From an uncultured bacterium (GTDB lineage Bacteria > Bacillota > Clostridia > Oscillospirales > Acutalibacteraceae), in NCBI GenBank assembly GCA_934875675.1, contig CAKXIK010000041.1:339-22233 (forward strand): DNA of 21,895 nt, in the 5' to 3' direction. Below, piece after piece: positions 15,151-21,895 of the stretch. A model generated the notes under the pieces. The model did not search any database. It saw nothing but the letters and a program-made list of their open reading frames with translations, and was not told the origin of the DNA. Numbering within the stretch: the first letter of the stretch is position 1; each line of letters starts with the position of its first letter. Both the position numbers and the translations under genes were made by a program.

Positions 15151-15237
15151 AGGTTGAGTTGACAGGTTGAAAATGGGCAAGGTTGAGTTGATAAGATGAT
15201 TTTGTAATAGGTCGAGTGGATAAGATGATTATCTTGC
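15151..15237. repeat. Three tandem units with exact 29-bp period
   Basis: AGGTTGAGTTGA starts at 15151 and 15180, and its variant AGGTCGAGTGGA starts at 15209, so the spacing is exactly 29 bp twice. Units 2 and 3 share AGGTYGAGTKGATAAGATGATT (22 bp, 2 differences). Unit 1 matches unit 2 at 17 of the first 20 positions. A period of 29 is not a multiple of 3, and no reading frame supports coding. The last unit also contains AAGAT-GATT-ATCTT just before the ribosome site of the DUF4268 gene. The array marks the border between housekeeping and defence genes. It could be a regulator-binding array or a minisatellite. Confidence 0.7.
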
Positions 15238-15256
15238 GACAAGGAGGAACAGTACC

Positions 15257-16183
15257 ATGATAAATTTAGGAAAACTTAAAGAAATAAAAGATTTGCGAAA
15301 GGTATGGCCGCATGAGGCGTTAGACTTCACTCCTTGGCTTGCGGAAGAGGATAATCTTACCCTGTTGGCAGATGCCGTTGGATTAGAGATAACCGTTGAT
15401 GAGACGGAGTCCAGTGTTGGTGACTTTAATGTGGATATCTACGCAACTGAAACTGGAACGGACAGAAAAATTATCATCGAGAATCAGCTTGAGGATACGA
15501 ACCATGACCACCTGGGCAAGCTGATTACATATGCATCCGGGAAATCTGCTGATATCGTGATTTGGGTTGTAAAGAGAGCGAGAGAAGAACATCGTTCTGC
15601 AATCGAGTGGCTGAATAATCACACGGATGAGAATATTGCTTTCTTCCTGGTAGAAATTAAATTGTACCAAATCGGCAGTTCTGATATCGCTGTTAAATTT
15701 GAAGTGGTAGAAAAACCGAATGACTGGACAAAAGAAATCAAGCGCAACACAAGTAATTCTCCTACGCTGCAGGCAAGATATGATTATTGGGTTGCCTTCA
15801 ATGATTATGCATTCCAAAACCACGCATTTGCAAAGCAGTTCAACAAGAGGAAGGCAAGCACAGACCATTGGATGACATTCAGCGTTGGTTCCTCGGCTTG
15901 TCACATCAGTATGTCACAGATAAGAAAGTACAATCACGCACTTGTGGAATGGTATATTTCTGATGATAAGGAACTGTATCATAAATTCTATTCCAACAAA
16001 GCGGCCATAGAGCAAGATATGGGTGTGCAGCTTGAATGGAATGAATTACCGGAGAAAAAGGCAAGCCGTATCCTGGTGTATAAGACGGTTGATTTTGATA
16101 ACAAGGACACCTGGTCGGAACAGTTCGATTGGATGATGGACATGGCCATCAAGATGAAAAAGGCATTCAAGAAATATTTATAA
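15257..16183 (+). CDS. DUF4268 protein with PD-(D/E)XK-like nuclease core
   Basis: This 308-aa protein resembles the DUF4268 family often found in defence islands. The N-terminal half has a nuclease-like signature: GDFNVDIYA (Asp60), then KIIIENQLE (Glu75, Gln77), then HDHLGKLITYASG. This matches a PD-(D/E)XK fold with Gln in place of Lys, a variant seen in other nucleases. The C-terminal half (about 160-308) carries the DUF4268 region, rich in aromatic and charged residues. No methyltransferase or helicase domain is present. A strong AAGGAGG lies upstream at 15240-15246, a terminator follows, and the restriction operon promoter lies about 200 bp downstream, so it is probably a separate unit. 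It may cleave DNA, but this is inferred from the fold only. Confidence 0.75.
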   Translation: MINLGKLKEIKDLRKVWPHEALDFTPWLAEEDNLTLLADAVGLEITVDETESSVGDFNVDIYATETGTDRKIIIENQLEDTNHDHLGKLITYASGKSADIVIWVVKRAREEHRSAIEWLNNHTDENIAFFLVEIKLYQIGSSDIAVKFEVVEKPNDWTKEIKRNTSNSPTLQARYDYWVAFNDYAFQNHAFAKQFNKRKASTDHWMTFSVGSSACHISMSQIRKYNHALVEWYISDDKELYHKFYSNKAAIEQDMGVQLEWNELPEKKASRILVYKTVDFDNKDTWSEQFDWMMDMAIKMKKAFKKYL

Positions 16184-16218
16184 GCAACTGAATATTGAGG
16201 TAGCTTGAAAGCAGGACA

Positions 16219-16265
16219 TCCCGAGGGTTGGAAGTATTTCCGGCTCTCGGGAATTTTCTGTTTTT
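16219..16265 (+). terminator. Terminator after the DUF4268 gene
   Basis: TCCCGAG (16219-16225) pairs with CTCGGGA (16246-16252), with an inner GGAA/TTCC pairing, followed by ATTTTCTGTTTTT. It ends the DUF4268 transcript ahead of the restriction operon promoter. Confidence 0.7.
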
Positions 16266-16360
16266 ATGACAATGCGTTATAGACACACCAAAAGAAGTAT
16301 AGTAACTGTAGAAATAGGATTTCTTGTTCCTGCAATTTGTATGAAAACACCACCAATTAT

Positions 16361-16377
16361 CACGAAATTCCACGAAA
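16361..16377. repeat. Two CACGAAA repeats 10 bp apart upstream of the restriction promoter
   Basis: CACGAAA occurs at 16361-16367 and 16371-16377, one helical turn apart, ending 5 bp before the -35 box. The right end overlaps AACGCATTG (16377-16385), whose exact inverse CAATGCGTT sits at 16270-16278. Such spacing fits a regulator-binding site, possibly for the excisionase-type HTH protein encoded first in the operon. That link is inference. Confidence 0.45.
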
Positions 16378-16382
16378 ACGCA

Positions 16383-16411
16383 TTGACAAAAGAGGGTTAT
16401 GGGTGTATAAT
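16383..16411 (+). promoter_or_regulatory. Consensus sigma-A promoter of the restriction-modification operon
   Basis: TTGACA (16383-16388), a 17-nt spacer and TATAAT (16406-16411) match the consensus at every position, an unusually strong promoter. Transcription should begin near 16418, only a few bases before the ATG at 16426. That favours the later start (16450) for the first gene. Confidence 0.88.
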
Positions 16412-16449
16412 ATACTAGTTGAATTATGCGTATATGTGAGGTGGCGCAA

Positions 16450-16644
16450 ATGATGGAAAAGTATAATGATGGTTGGATTGGTATTAATGAAGCGGCCGAG
16501 TACCTTGGGGTAACTAAAGAAACAGTTAGAAACTGGATAAAAAAGAAAAACGGCATCCCAGCACAGAAGATTGGGAAGCTTTGGAAATTTAAACGTTCTG
16601 AACTTGATGCGTGGATTAAAAGCGGAAAAAGTGCAGACATATAA
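16450..16644 (+). CDS. Excisionase-family (HTH_17/MerR-like) DNA-binding protein
   Basis: This 64-aa protein is essentially one winged-helix DNA-binding domain of the excisionase type. It reads GWIGINEAAEYLGVTKETVRNWIK (helix-turn-helix), then IPAQKIGKLWKFKRSELDAWIK (wing and final helix). The start at 16450 is preferred because GAGGTG (16438-16443) lies 6 nt before it. The upstream in-frame ATG at 16426 is almost at the predicted transcription start. It is first in the restriction operon, where a small regulator would set the timing of methylase and nuclease expression. No integrase is nearby, so a role in excision is unlikely. Confidence 0.82.
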   Translation: MMEKYNDGWIGINEAAEYLGVTKETVRNWIKKKNGIPAQKIGKLWKFKRSELDAWIKSGKSADI

Positions 16645-16663
16645 ATCTTAGGAGGATATAGAC

Positions 16664-16927
16664 ATGAAAAAAACTTATTTTCCTTCCAACAGCGTGCTGG
16701 AAGAAGCTGTTCTTAACGCTCTCAAGGAATTAGGCGGAGAAGCAACAACCGAACAAATTAATCAGAAAGTGATTGAAATATTAAACCTTCCGGATGAAAT
16801 TGTGCAAATGGAAGATGAAAGTGGTTTGGGGACAAAATTGAACTATAGATTGCGTTGGAGCAGAACGAATCTCAAATCACGAGGTCAAATTAAGAATATT
16901 AAACGAGGCACTTGGTCTTTGGATTAA
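16664..16927 (+). CDS. Stand-alone Mrr_N-like winged-helix protein
   Basis: This 87-aa protein resembles the N-terminal winged-helix domain of Mrr-type restriction proteins: VLNALKELGGEATTEQINQKV, then LNYRLRWSRTNLKSRGQIKN and a final KRGTWSLD strand. No nuclease part is attached. The basic C-terminal half suggests DNA binding. TAGGAGG precedes the ATG, which starts 19 nt after the HTH gene. The methylase gene follows after 16 nt, so it belongs to the operon. It may be a regulator or a specificity accessory of the restriction complex, but neither role is shown. Confidence 0.75.
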   Translation: MKKTYFPSNSVLEEAVLNALKELGGEATTEQINQKVIEILNLPDEIVQMEDESGLGTKLNYRLRWSRTNLKSRGQIKNIKRGTWSLD

Positions 16928-16943
16928 GTGCCAAGGAGGAACT

Positions 16944-18149
16944 ATGTCAACATATAAGATTGAAAAGCAGTATTTTGCTAATGTTACTCCCCATCAAAGG
17001 GAAGCAATGCTTACTGCTTTTGAGGTAGATGATAACGGGGATATTATTATCCCTTATGAGCATAAAGGATACACTGTTAACGACATTCAGATAAACTACC
17101 GTACTGACGTTAAAGCAATCAGTATGTTTTCTGGTGCAGGTGGCCTGGATATAGGCGCACAATTGGCGGGTGTAAAAGTGCTGTCTAGTCTTGATATCTT
17201 TGAAGATAGTGTAGAGACAATTAAAAGAAACCCTTTCTTTAAGGATACTTTCCACGAGGTTGGTGATATAACCAAATTGGATGGAAGTCACTATAAGGAA
17301 CTTTTAGAAAGAGAAAAACCAGAGAAGTTGATTATTATCGGCGGACCCCCTTGTCAACCTTTTTCTAAAGCGGGTTATTGGGTTACAAATGAGAAGAGAA
17401 ATTCGAGCGAAGACCCAAGAAATTTAATTGTTCCCTATTTCAAAATTATTGAGGATTTGCAGCCGGATGGATTTGTTCTTGAAAATGTAGAGAGCATAAT
17501 GCATCCTTCTAATAAAGAGGCAGTCGATACCATTTATGAGAATATGAGTAGACTTGGATACAAGTGTTCTGTATTAAAAATCAACGCTGCAGAATACGGA
17601 ATTCCGCAGAAAAGGAAAAGGGTGTTCTTCTTGGCGAGCAAGAAGGATATTAATGCTTCTCTTCAACAGACCCACGGCTCTGAAAAAGAAATTTTAGCCA
17701 ACCCGAATCTGTTACCTTACGAGAGAGTAATTGATTGGATTGGAAAATTTGACGAACCCGAATATTGTGACGATGAAAAACTTGCGGCAGAAGGCAAATG
17801 GGAGCATGAATTGACTTGTATCCCGTTTGGCAAGAATTATATCGCATTAACAGAGCGTGAGAAACATCCGAACCCTGTGTTCGTGGCAGGAAAGAGATAC
17901 TGGCTTTCTCTTCTGAAATTGCATCCTTTTCAACCGTCTTGGACTATTATTGCTAGTCCGGGTCATTGGGAGGGGCCATTCCATTGGAAGAGCAGAAGAC
18001 TGAACATTAGAGAACTGGCGGCAATTCAGACATTTCCAGATGATTATGTATTTTATGGAAGTACATATTCACAGCACAAGCAGATAGGAAATGCAGTTCC
18101 CCCGTTACTTGCAAAAAAGGTGGTTGAAGAATTATGCAGATGGATATAA
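16944..18149 (+). CDS. DNA (cytosine-5) methyltransferase M1 of an LlaJI/BsuMI-like system
   Basis: This 401-aa enzyme methylates cytosine C5 in one strand or version of the recognition site, protecting host DNA. Motif I is ISMFSGAGGLDIG (59-71), motif IV is GGPPCQPFS with catalytic Cys137, motif VI is ENV (180-182), motif VIII is PQKRKRVFFLA, and motif X is QIGNAVPP near the end. A roughly 57-residue N-terminal extension precedes motif I. The target-recognition region includes GKRYWLSLLKLHP and GPFHWKSRRLNIRELAAIQTFPD, closely parallel to the second methylase. AAGGAGG lies directly upstream. The 3' end overlaps M2 by 16 nt, so translation is likely coupled. Confidence 0.94.
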   Translation: MSTYKIEKQYFANVTPHQREAMLTAFEVDDNGDIIIPYEHKGYTVNDIQINYRTDVKAISMFSGAGGLDIGAQLAGVKVLSSLDIFEDSVETIKRNPFFKDTFHEVGDITKLDGSHYKELLEREKPEKLIIIGGPPCQPFSKAGYWVTNEKRNSSEDPRNLIVPYFKIIEDLQPDGFVLENVESIMHPSNKEAVDTIYENMSRLGYKCSVLKINAAEYGIPQKRKRVFFLASKKDINASLQQTHGSEKEILANPNLLPYERVIDWIGKFDEPEYCDDEKLAAEGKWEHELTCIPFGKNYIALTEREKHPNPVFVAGKRYWLSLLKLHPFQPSWTIIASPGHWEGPFHWKSRRLNIRELAAIQTFPDDYVFYGSTYSQHKQIGNAVPPLLAKKVVEELCRWI

Positions 18150-19189
18150 AAGAGCCAAGGGTTATCAGCCTTTTTTCTGGTGCGGGCGGCCTTGATATCG
18201 GATTTGAGCAGGCGGGATTTAGGACGGTATTTGCTACTGATGTCTGGAACATTGCGTGTGAAACTTTAAAAAAGAACGACATGGCTGACGAGGTTTTTTG
18301 TGGCGATGTTAGAAATATCAATTTCAAGGAATTAAAAGAGAAATACGGAGAAATAGACTGCCTTATAGGTGGTCCACCCTGTCCTCCGTACAGCCAAACT
18401 CGTCATTACCTTGTAGGGAAGGCAGACGGTTTCGAAGATGAACACGCTGGTTTTGCAGTTCCTGAGTACTTCAGAGCTGTGGAAGAATTGAAACCGAAGG
18501 TATTTCTGTTCGAAAATGTCGATGGCTTTTCGTTTAAAACGCATCAAGAAGAGTTTGACTTCTTGAAAGAAAAGGCAGACAGTTTGGGGTATAACATTAC
18601 TTACAAAGTAGTGAACTGTGCAAACTACGGTGTTCCGCAAACAAGAAAGAGATTCTTTTGTATTGGTAGCTTAAAGGAATTACCGAAGTTTGTGTTCCCG
18701 GAAGAAACTCACGCTGACCCACAGAAAAAAACAGATAAATTACCTTGGGTAACTTGTGGCGAAGTCATATCTGATTTTGATAATATCACTGAGGAAGAGA
18801 AGCTTCAACGTCCTGGCGCGAAAGACTATGAGTTGCTTCTCGAAATTCCGGCAGGAGATAATTATTTGTATTTTACAGAAAAGCGTGGGTATCCTAATCC
18901 GAAATTTAAATGGAAATCTCGTTATTGGACATTCCTTCTAAAACTTACACCAGATAGACCATCGTGGACTATCCAAGCAAGTTTTTCAACCAATCAAGGT
19001 CCATTCCATTGGCGAAATCGTTTCCTTAGAATTGAGGAACTAAAGAGGATACAAACTTTCCCTGATGAGTATGTTCTCGTTGGTGAAATGAAAGAACAGT
19101 GGCGCCAGGTAGGCAACGCTGTTCCTGTGGAGATGGCTCACATACTAGCCACCAGAATAAAGGAGGTGTATTTCGATGGAAAGAGATGA
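18134..19189 (+). CDS. DNA (cytosine-5) methyltransferase M2 of an LlaJI/BsuMI-like system
   Basis: This 351-aa enzyme is a paralogue of M1. Motif I is ISLFSGAGGLDIG (11-23), motif IV is GGPPCPPYSQ with catalytic Cys83 (Pro replaces the common Gln after Cys), motif VI is ENV, motif VIII is PQTRKRFFCIG, and motif X is QVGNAVPVEMA. It shares with M1 a related recognition region (SRYWTFLLKLTPDRPSW, GPFHWRNRFLRIEELKRIQTFPD). Two such enzymes usually mean an asymmetric site with one enzyme per strand, as in LlaJI. AAGGTGG at 18117-18123 sits inside M1. The 3' end overlaps the next gene by 14 nt. Confidence 0.94.
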   Translation: MQMDIKEPRVISLFSGAGGLDIGFEQAGFRTVFATDVWNIACETLKKNDMADEVFCGDVRNINFKELKEKYGEIDCLIGGPPCPPYSQTRHYLVGKADGFEDEHAGFAVPEYFRAVEELKPKVFLFENVDGFSFKTHQEEFDFLKEKADSLGYNITYKVVNCANYGVPQTRKRFFCIGSLKELPKFVFPEETHADPQKKTDKLPWVTCGEVISDFDNITEEEKLQRPGAKDYELLLEIPAGDNYLYFTEKRGYPNPKFKWKSRYWTFLLKLTPDRPSWTIQASFSTNQGPFHWRNRFLRIEELKRIQTFPDEYVLVGEMKEQWRQVGNAVPVEMAHILATRIKEVYFDGKR

Positions 19190-20861
19190 GCGTTATGAGG
19201 TTAATTCGCAAGGTTCAATTGTTGTGGGAACGCCAGTCACTTTAACACCGTCAGAAAAGAAAAGTATGATAGAGAAAATGTTCTCTATTAATGGATGGTC
19301 ATATACTCTTTTAGAGGAAATTACATCTGCACATTATTATATTGAGCTAAAAAATGAGAATTTGCAGATAGAAAAGCGTTTCCACCTTTTCCATGGTAAT
19401 GTTCGTAAAGAAGACCCAGAACGTAATCGTGAAGAAAAGAAAATTCAGCTGGGGACAGAAAATGACCCGAGACAGCATTTTGATGATGCATTGATTCTTG
19501 GATTTTATGTGTATGAAAACAAGAATTCACTCGCAGATACTATTGTCGTTGCATGGCCAATCGAGGAAGGGAAAAATTATCCAGCCAATCCTAGTTTGCG
19601 TGTAAACATGAGAACAGATGTAATGCCCGCAAAGAATGCAGGATATTATGTTGATAAAACGACAGGAAAAAATCTGGTAGTATTTCGTCCTGAATTTATT
19701 TATCATTACATCGAAAATTATAAAGATTTACACTATGGCGTTACTGATGTCAACCATCCTGGTGATATTGGCGGCGACGGAGAAGCGGATAATGTTTTAG
19801 AGTCAGAAAGACTTGCTATCGGTACAAATGTTCTTCTTTATGGTGTGCCTGGATCTGGTAAGAGTTGGACAATTGAACACGAGTATTGTAATAAAGATAC
19901 CAATGTAGAGCGATTGGTTTTCCATCCCGACTACACCTACTCTGATTTCATCGGTCAGATTCTTCCTAACGTAGCTGAAGATGGACAGGTAAGTTATAAA
20001 TTTACTGCAGGACCTTTTACGAATATTCTGGCTGATGCATATGCTCATCCGCAGGAAGAATACATTTTGATTATTGAAGAAATCAATCGAGGAAACGCAC
20101 CTGCTATTTTCGGCGAAGTGTTCCAGCTGCTTGATAGAAAAACTGAAATTCGTGATGACGATGATGACGGTTATCCTATCGGTACAAGTGAGTATGGAAT
20201 TACAAATGCTAATATTGCTGCCATTGTTTATGGAGATGCGAAACATAAGGTTCGTATTCCGTCCAATCTTTCAATCATTGGTACTATGAATACATCAGAC
20301 CAGAATGTCTTTACTTTGGATACCGCTTTCCAGCGTAGATGGGAAATGCGTTTAATTGAGAATAACTTCGAACACGTAGATAGAAGGTTGGCAGATGCTA
20401 CGATTCTTGATACGGGTATTACATGGGAAGTATTCTGTACTCAAATTAATAAGATTATTGTTGGCAACAATGCAAGAATGACTTCTGCCGAAGACAAACG
20501 CCTCGGTGCATATTTTGTTCATTTGAGAGACTTGGCTTACAATCCGAATATGGGTAATCTGTCTGATGGCGAATATGATGCATTACGAACAAAAGAACAG
20601 GACAAGACTATTACAGATACCGAAAAAGGCAGACTTGCAGAAATTCGTGCTGCTATGAAACAAAATCGAAAATTCCCAGAAAAGGTAATCAAATATTTAT
20701 GGGATGATGCGTTTAAGTTTAATAGAGAAATTGTTTTTGAAACAACAACATACCAGAGCCTGGAGCAGGTAATCAGAACATTTATGTATGCTGAAAAACT
20801 TGACCGCTTAGCAATGTTTAAGGACAATGTAAGAAACGCATTCACTAATCCTGAAGAGTAA
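19176..20861 (+). CDS. McrB-like AAA+ restriction subunit (LlaJI.R1 type)
   Basis: This 561-aa protein is the likely motor and recognition subunit of the restriction enzyme. The N-terminal part (about 1-190; FHGNVRKEDPERN, then DDALILGFYVY, then IVVAWPIE) looks like the site-specific DNA-binding (B3-like) domain of LlaJI.R1. The AAA+ core has Walker A GVPGSGKS (223-230), Walker B ILIIEEIN (297-304), the McrB-type signature MNTSDQN (371-377) and an arginine pair, FQRRWE (387-388). McrB proteins hydrolyse GTP and activate a McrC-like nuclease. Whether this one uses GTP or ATP is not visible. AAAGGAGGTG precedes the ATG, and the next gene follows 15 nt after the stop. Confidence 0.92.
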   Translation: MERDERYEVNSQGSIVVGTPVTLTPSEKKSMIEKMFSINGWSYTLLEEITSAHYYIELKNENLQIEKRFHLFHGNVRKEDPERNREEKKIQLGTENDPRQHFDDALILGFYVYENKNSLADTIVVAWPIEEGKNYPANPSLRVNMRTDVMPAKNAGYYVDKTTGKNLVVFRPEFIYHYIENYKDLHYGVTDVNHPGDIGGDGEADNVLESERLAIGTNVLLYGVPGSGKSWTIEHEYCNKDTNVERLVFHPDYTYSDFIGQILPNVAEDGQVSYKFTAGPFTNILADAYAHPQEEYILIIEEINRGNAPAIFGEVFQLLDRKTEIRDDDDDGYPIGTSEYGITNANIAAIVYGDAKHKVRIPSNLSIIGTMNTSDQNVFTLDTAFQRRWEMRLIENNFEHVDRRLADATILDTGITWEVFCTQINKIIVGNNARMTSAEDKRLGAYFVHLRDLAYNPNMGNLSDGEYDALRTKEQDKTITDTEKGRLAEIRAAMKQNRKFPEKVIKYLWDDAFKFNREIVFETTTYQSLEQVIRTFMYAEKLDRLAMFKDNVRNAFTNPEE

Positions 20862-20876
20862 AGGTGGTGATTCTGT

Positions 20877-21895
20877 ATGGATTTAGATTCTGCATTATAT
20901 ATGGCAATGGTTGACGATGACATTACTAAGCACTGCCATGTTAATTCAAATGAAGATGGTGACCGCTTTGTTGGTATTAAAGCTGATTCGGATAATGCAA
21001 TGGTCTATTTCCCTATCGGATATCAGCTGCCGGAAACAGATGCTCAAATCAGAACAGACATAAAGCATTTGATACAGGTTCTCTCTGAGTTTACAACTAA
21101 AGAAGACCGTTTACTTGCAATAAATAAATTCGCAGCACCACAGACTGTCGATTTCCCTATCAATGCCTATAAGGGCGTTATAGAATATTATTTTTCTATT
21201 GGTGGCAAATATTATATTGAGGTAGACCCTACATATAAGACAAGTGCAACCGGAAAACAGGACTGGCCTAAAACGGTGCGAAATCAGGTCCCTTTAGTAC
21301 AGCAAAAAGGCGGAGTTAGTTCTTTTATTTACACTGAATTTACCGTGAGAGCAACCACACCGAATGACTCTAAACAGATAACGCAAATCAATCGTTTTTG
21401 TGTGTATGAGGCATTCAAAAAGTTGGGTTGGCTATATGTTCCGTATATGCCGGAACAACCGGGACCACATCCGGATGTGAAAACATCCATTGCAATTTTG
21501 AATGCAAAGCTTGGAAACACAAACGATGATAAAAAACGCAGCTTGTTTCAGGCAATGAAGGATATGCTCGAATACATGGATGAAAAAACATCTGATAAGC
21601 AGTTTTATTTTGGTACGGATGACTTTGACCATGTGTGGGAAAAACTGATTGACCGAGCATTCGGAGAAAAGGATAAGGATAAATATTTCCCTCGCTCAAG
21701 GTGGTTGCTTGATTATGGTAAATATAAAGAAAAGCGTCCGCTGATGCCGGATACCATCATGATTTACAACGGGAAGTATTATATTCTTGATGCCAAGTGC
21801 TATAAGTATGGTTGGACAGGTATTCCAGATCATCTGCCTAATGGTTCATCAATCAATAAGCAGATTACATACGGTGAGTATTTGGAAAAGTATAA
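20877..21895 (+). CDS. LlaJI-type restriction nuclease subunit (R2/McrC-like), truncated by window end
   Basis: An open frame of 339 codons runs off the right edge without a stop. The start at 20877 follows AGGTGGTGA (20862-20870). The protein resembles the LlaJI restriction endonuclease family, the catalytic partner of a McrB-like motor. A PD-(D/E)XK site is visible: MPDTIMI (Asp292), then YYILDAKCYKYG (Asp305, Lys307), then a Gln-containing helix, INKQITYGEYL (Gln329). The N-terminal 200 residues are probably the subunit-interaction part. The rest of the catalytic domain lies beyond the window. Confidence 0.88.
   Translation, partial: MDLDSALYMAMVDDDITKHCHVNSNEDGDRFVGIKADSDNAMVYFPIGYQLPETDAQIRTDIKHLIQVLSEFTTKEDRLLAINKFAAPQTVDFPINAYKGVIEYYFSIGGKYYIEVDPTYKTSATGKQDWPKTVRNQVPLVQQKGGVSSFIYTEFTVRATTPNDSKQITQINRFCVYEAFKKLGWLYVPYMPEQPGPHPDVKTSIAILNAKLGNTNDDKKRSLFQAMKDMLEYMDEKTSDKQFYFGTDDFDHVWEKLIDRAFGEKDKDKYFPRSRWLLDYGKYKEKRPLMPDTIMIYNGKYYILDAKCYKYGWTGIPDHLPNGSSINKQITYGEYLEKY

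Noticed and set aside
15151..15237. CRISPR array
   Set aside because: The 29-bp period contains repeat-like and divergent sequence in the same unit with no room for spacers, and no cas genes are present.
15180..15237. tRNA-like GGTTGAG/GGTCGAG segment
   Set aside because: The bases resemble a T-arm, but no acceptor stem or anticodon arm can be folded around it, and it repeats in tandem.
16450..16644. Phage or integrative-element excisionase
   Set aside because: No integrase, attachment repeat or phage gene is visible. The gene is first in a restriction operon, where this HTH type also serves as a regulator.

Overview
The window looks like chromosomal DNA of a low-to-mid G+C Gram-positive bacterium of the Clostridia, probably a gut-type Ruminococcaceae/Oscillospiraceae relative. 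This is inferred from strong AGGAGG-type ribosome sites, consensus sigma-A promoters, a lipoprotein-type sugar-binding protein and the protein families present. No rRNA, tRNA, CRISPR array, transposase or integrase was seen.

Region 1 (about 1-12075) is a carbohydrate locus. A LacI-type regulator (251-1282) is followed by an ABC importer made of a lipoprotein (1575-2867) and two permeases (3050-3964 and 3985-4866). Four cytoplasmic sugar enzymes come next: a six-hairpin glycosidase-like protein (4951-7110), a GH65 phosphorylase (7138-9501), a GH36 alpha-galactosidase-like protein (9498-11366) and beta-phosphoglucomutase (11353-11997). The likely flow is import of an alpha-linked oligosaccharide, trimming by the two hydrolase-like enzymes, phosphorolysis to beta-glucose 1-phosphate, and conversion to glucose 6-phosphate. 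Four AAAACGTTTT-type palindromes, two before the regulator and two before the importer, look like the regulator's operators. No ATPase gene is present. The first permease carries an in-frame TAG at a conserved leucine of its EAA loop.

Region 2 (about 12075-15047) is housekeeping or conserved-hypothetical. It holds a small protein and a NYN-type RNase with an OST-HTH-like domain on the minus strand, then on the plus strand a UPF0340 (YwlG-like) protein and an RlmD/RumA-type rRNA methyltransferase.

Region 3 (about 15048-21895, continuing past the end) is a defence island. After three 29-bp-period repeats comes a DUF4268 protein with a PD-(D/E)XK-like core. A perfect TTGACA-N17-TATAAT promoter then drives an excisionase-type HTH protein, a stand-alone Mrr_N-like winged helix, two paralogous C5-cytosine methyltransferases, a McrB-like AAA+ protein and an LlaJI-type PD-(D/E)XK nuclease cut off by the window edge. 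The last four match the layout of the LlaJI/BsuMI class of NTP-dependent restriction-modification systems. The two small DNA-binding proteins and the DUF4268 neighbour are the less familiar parts.
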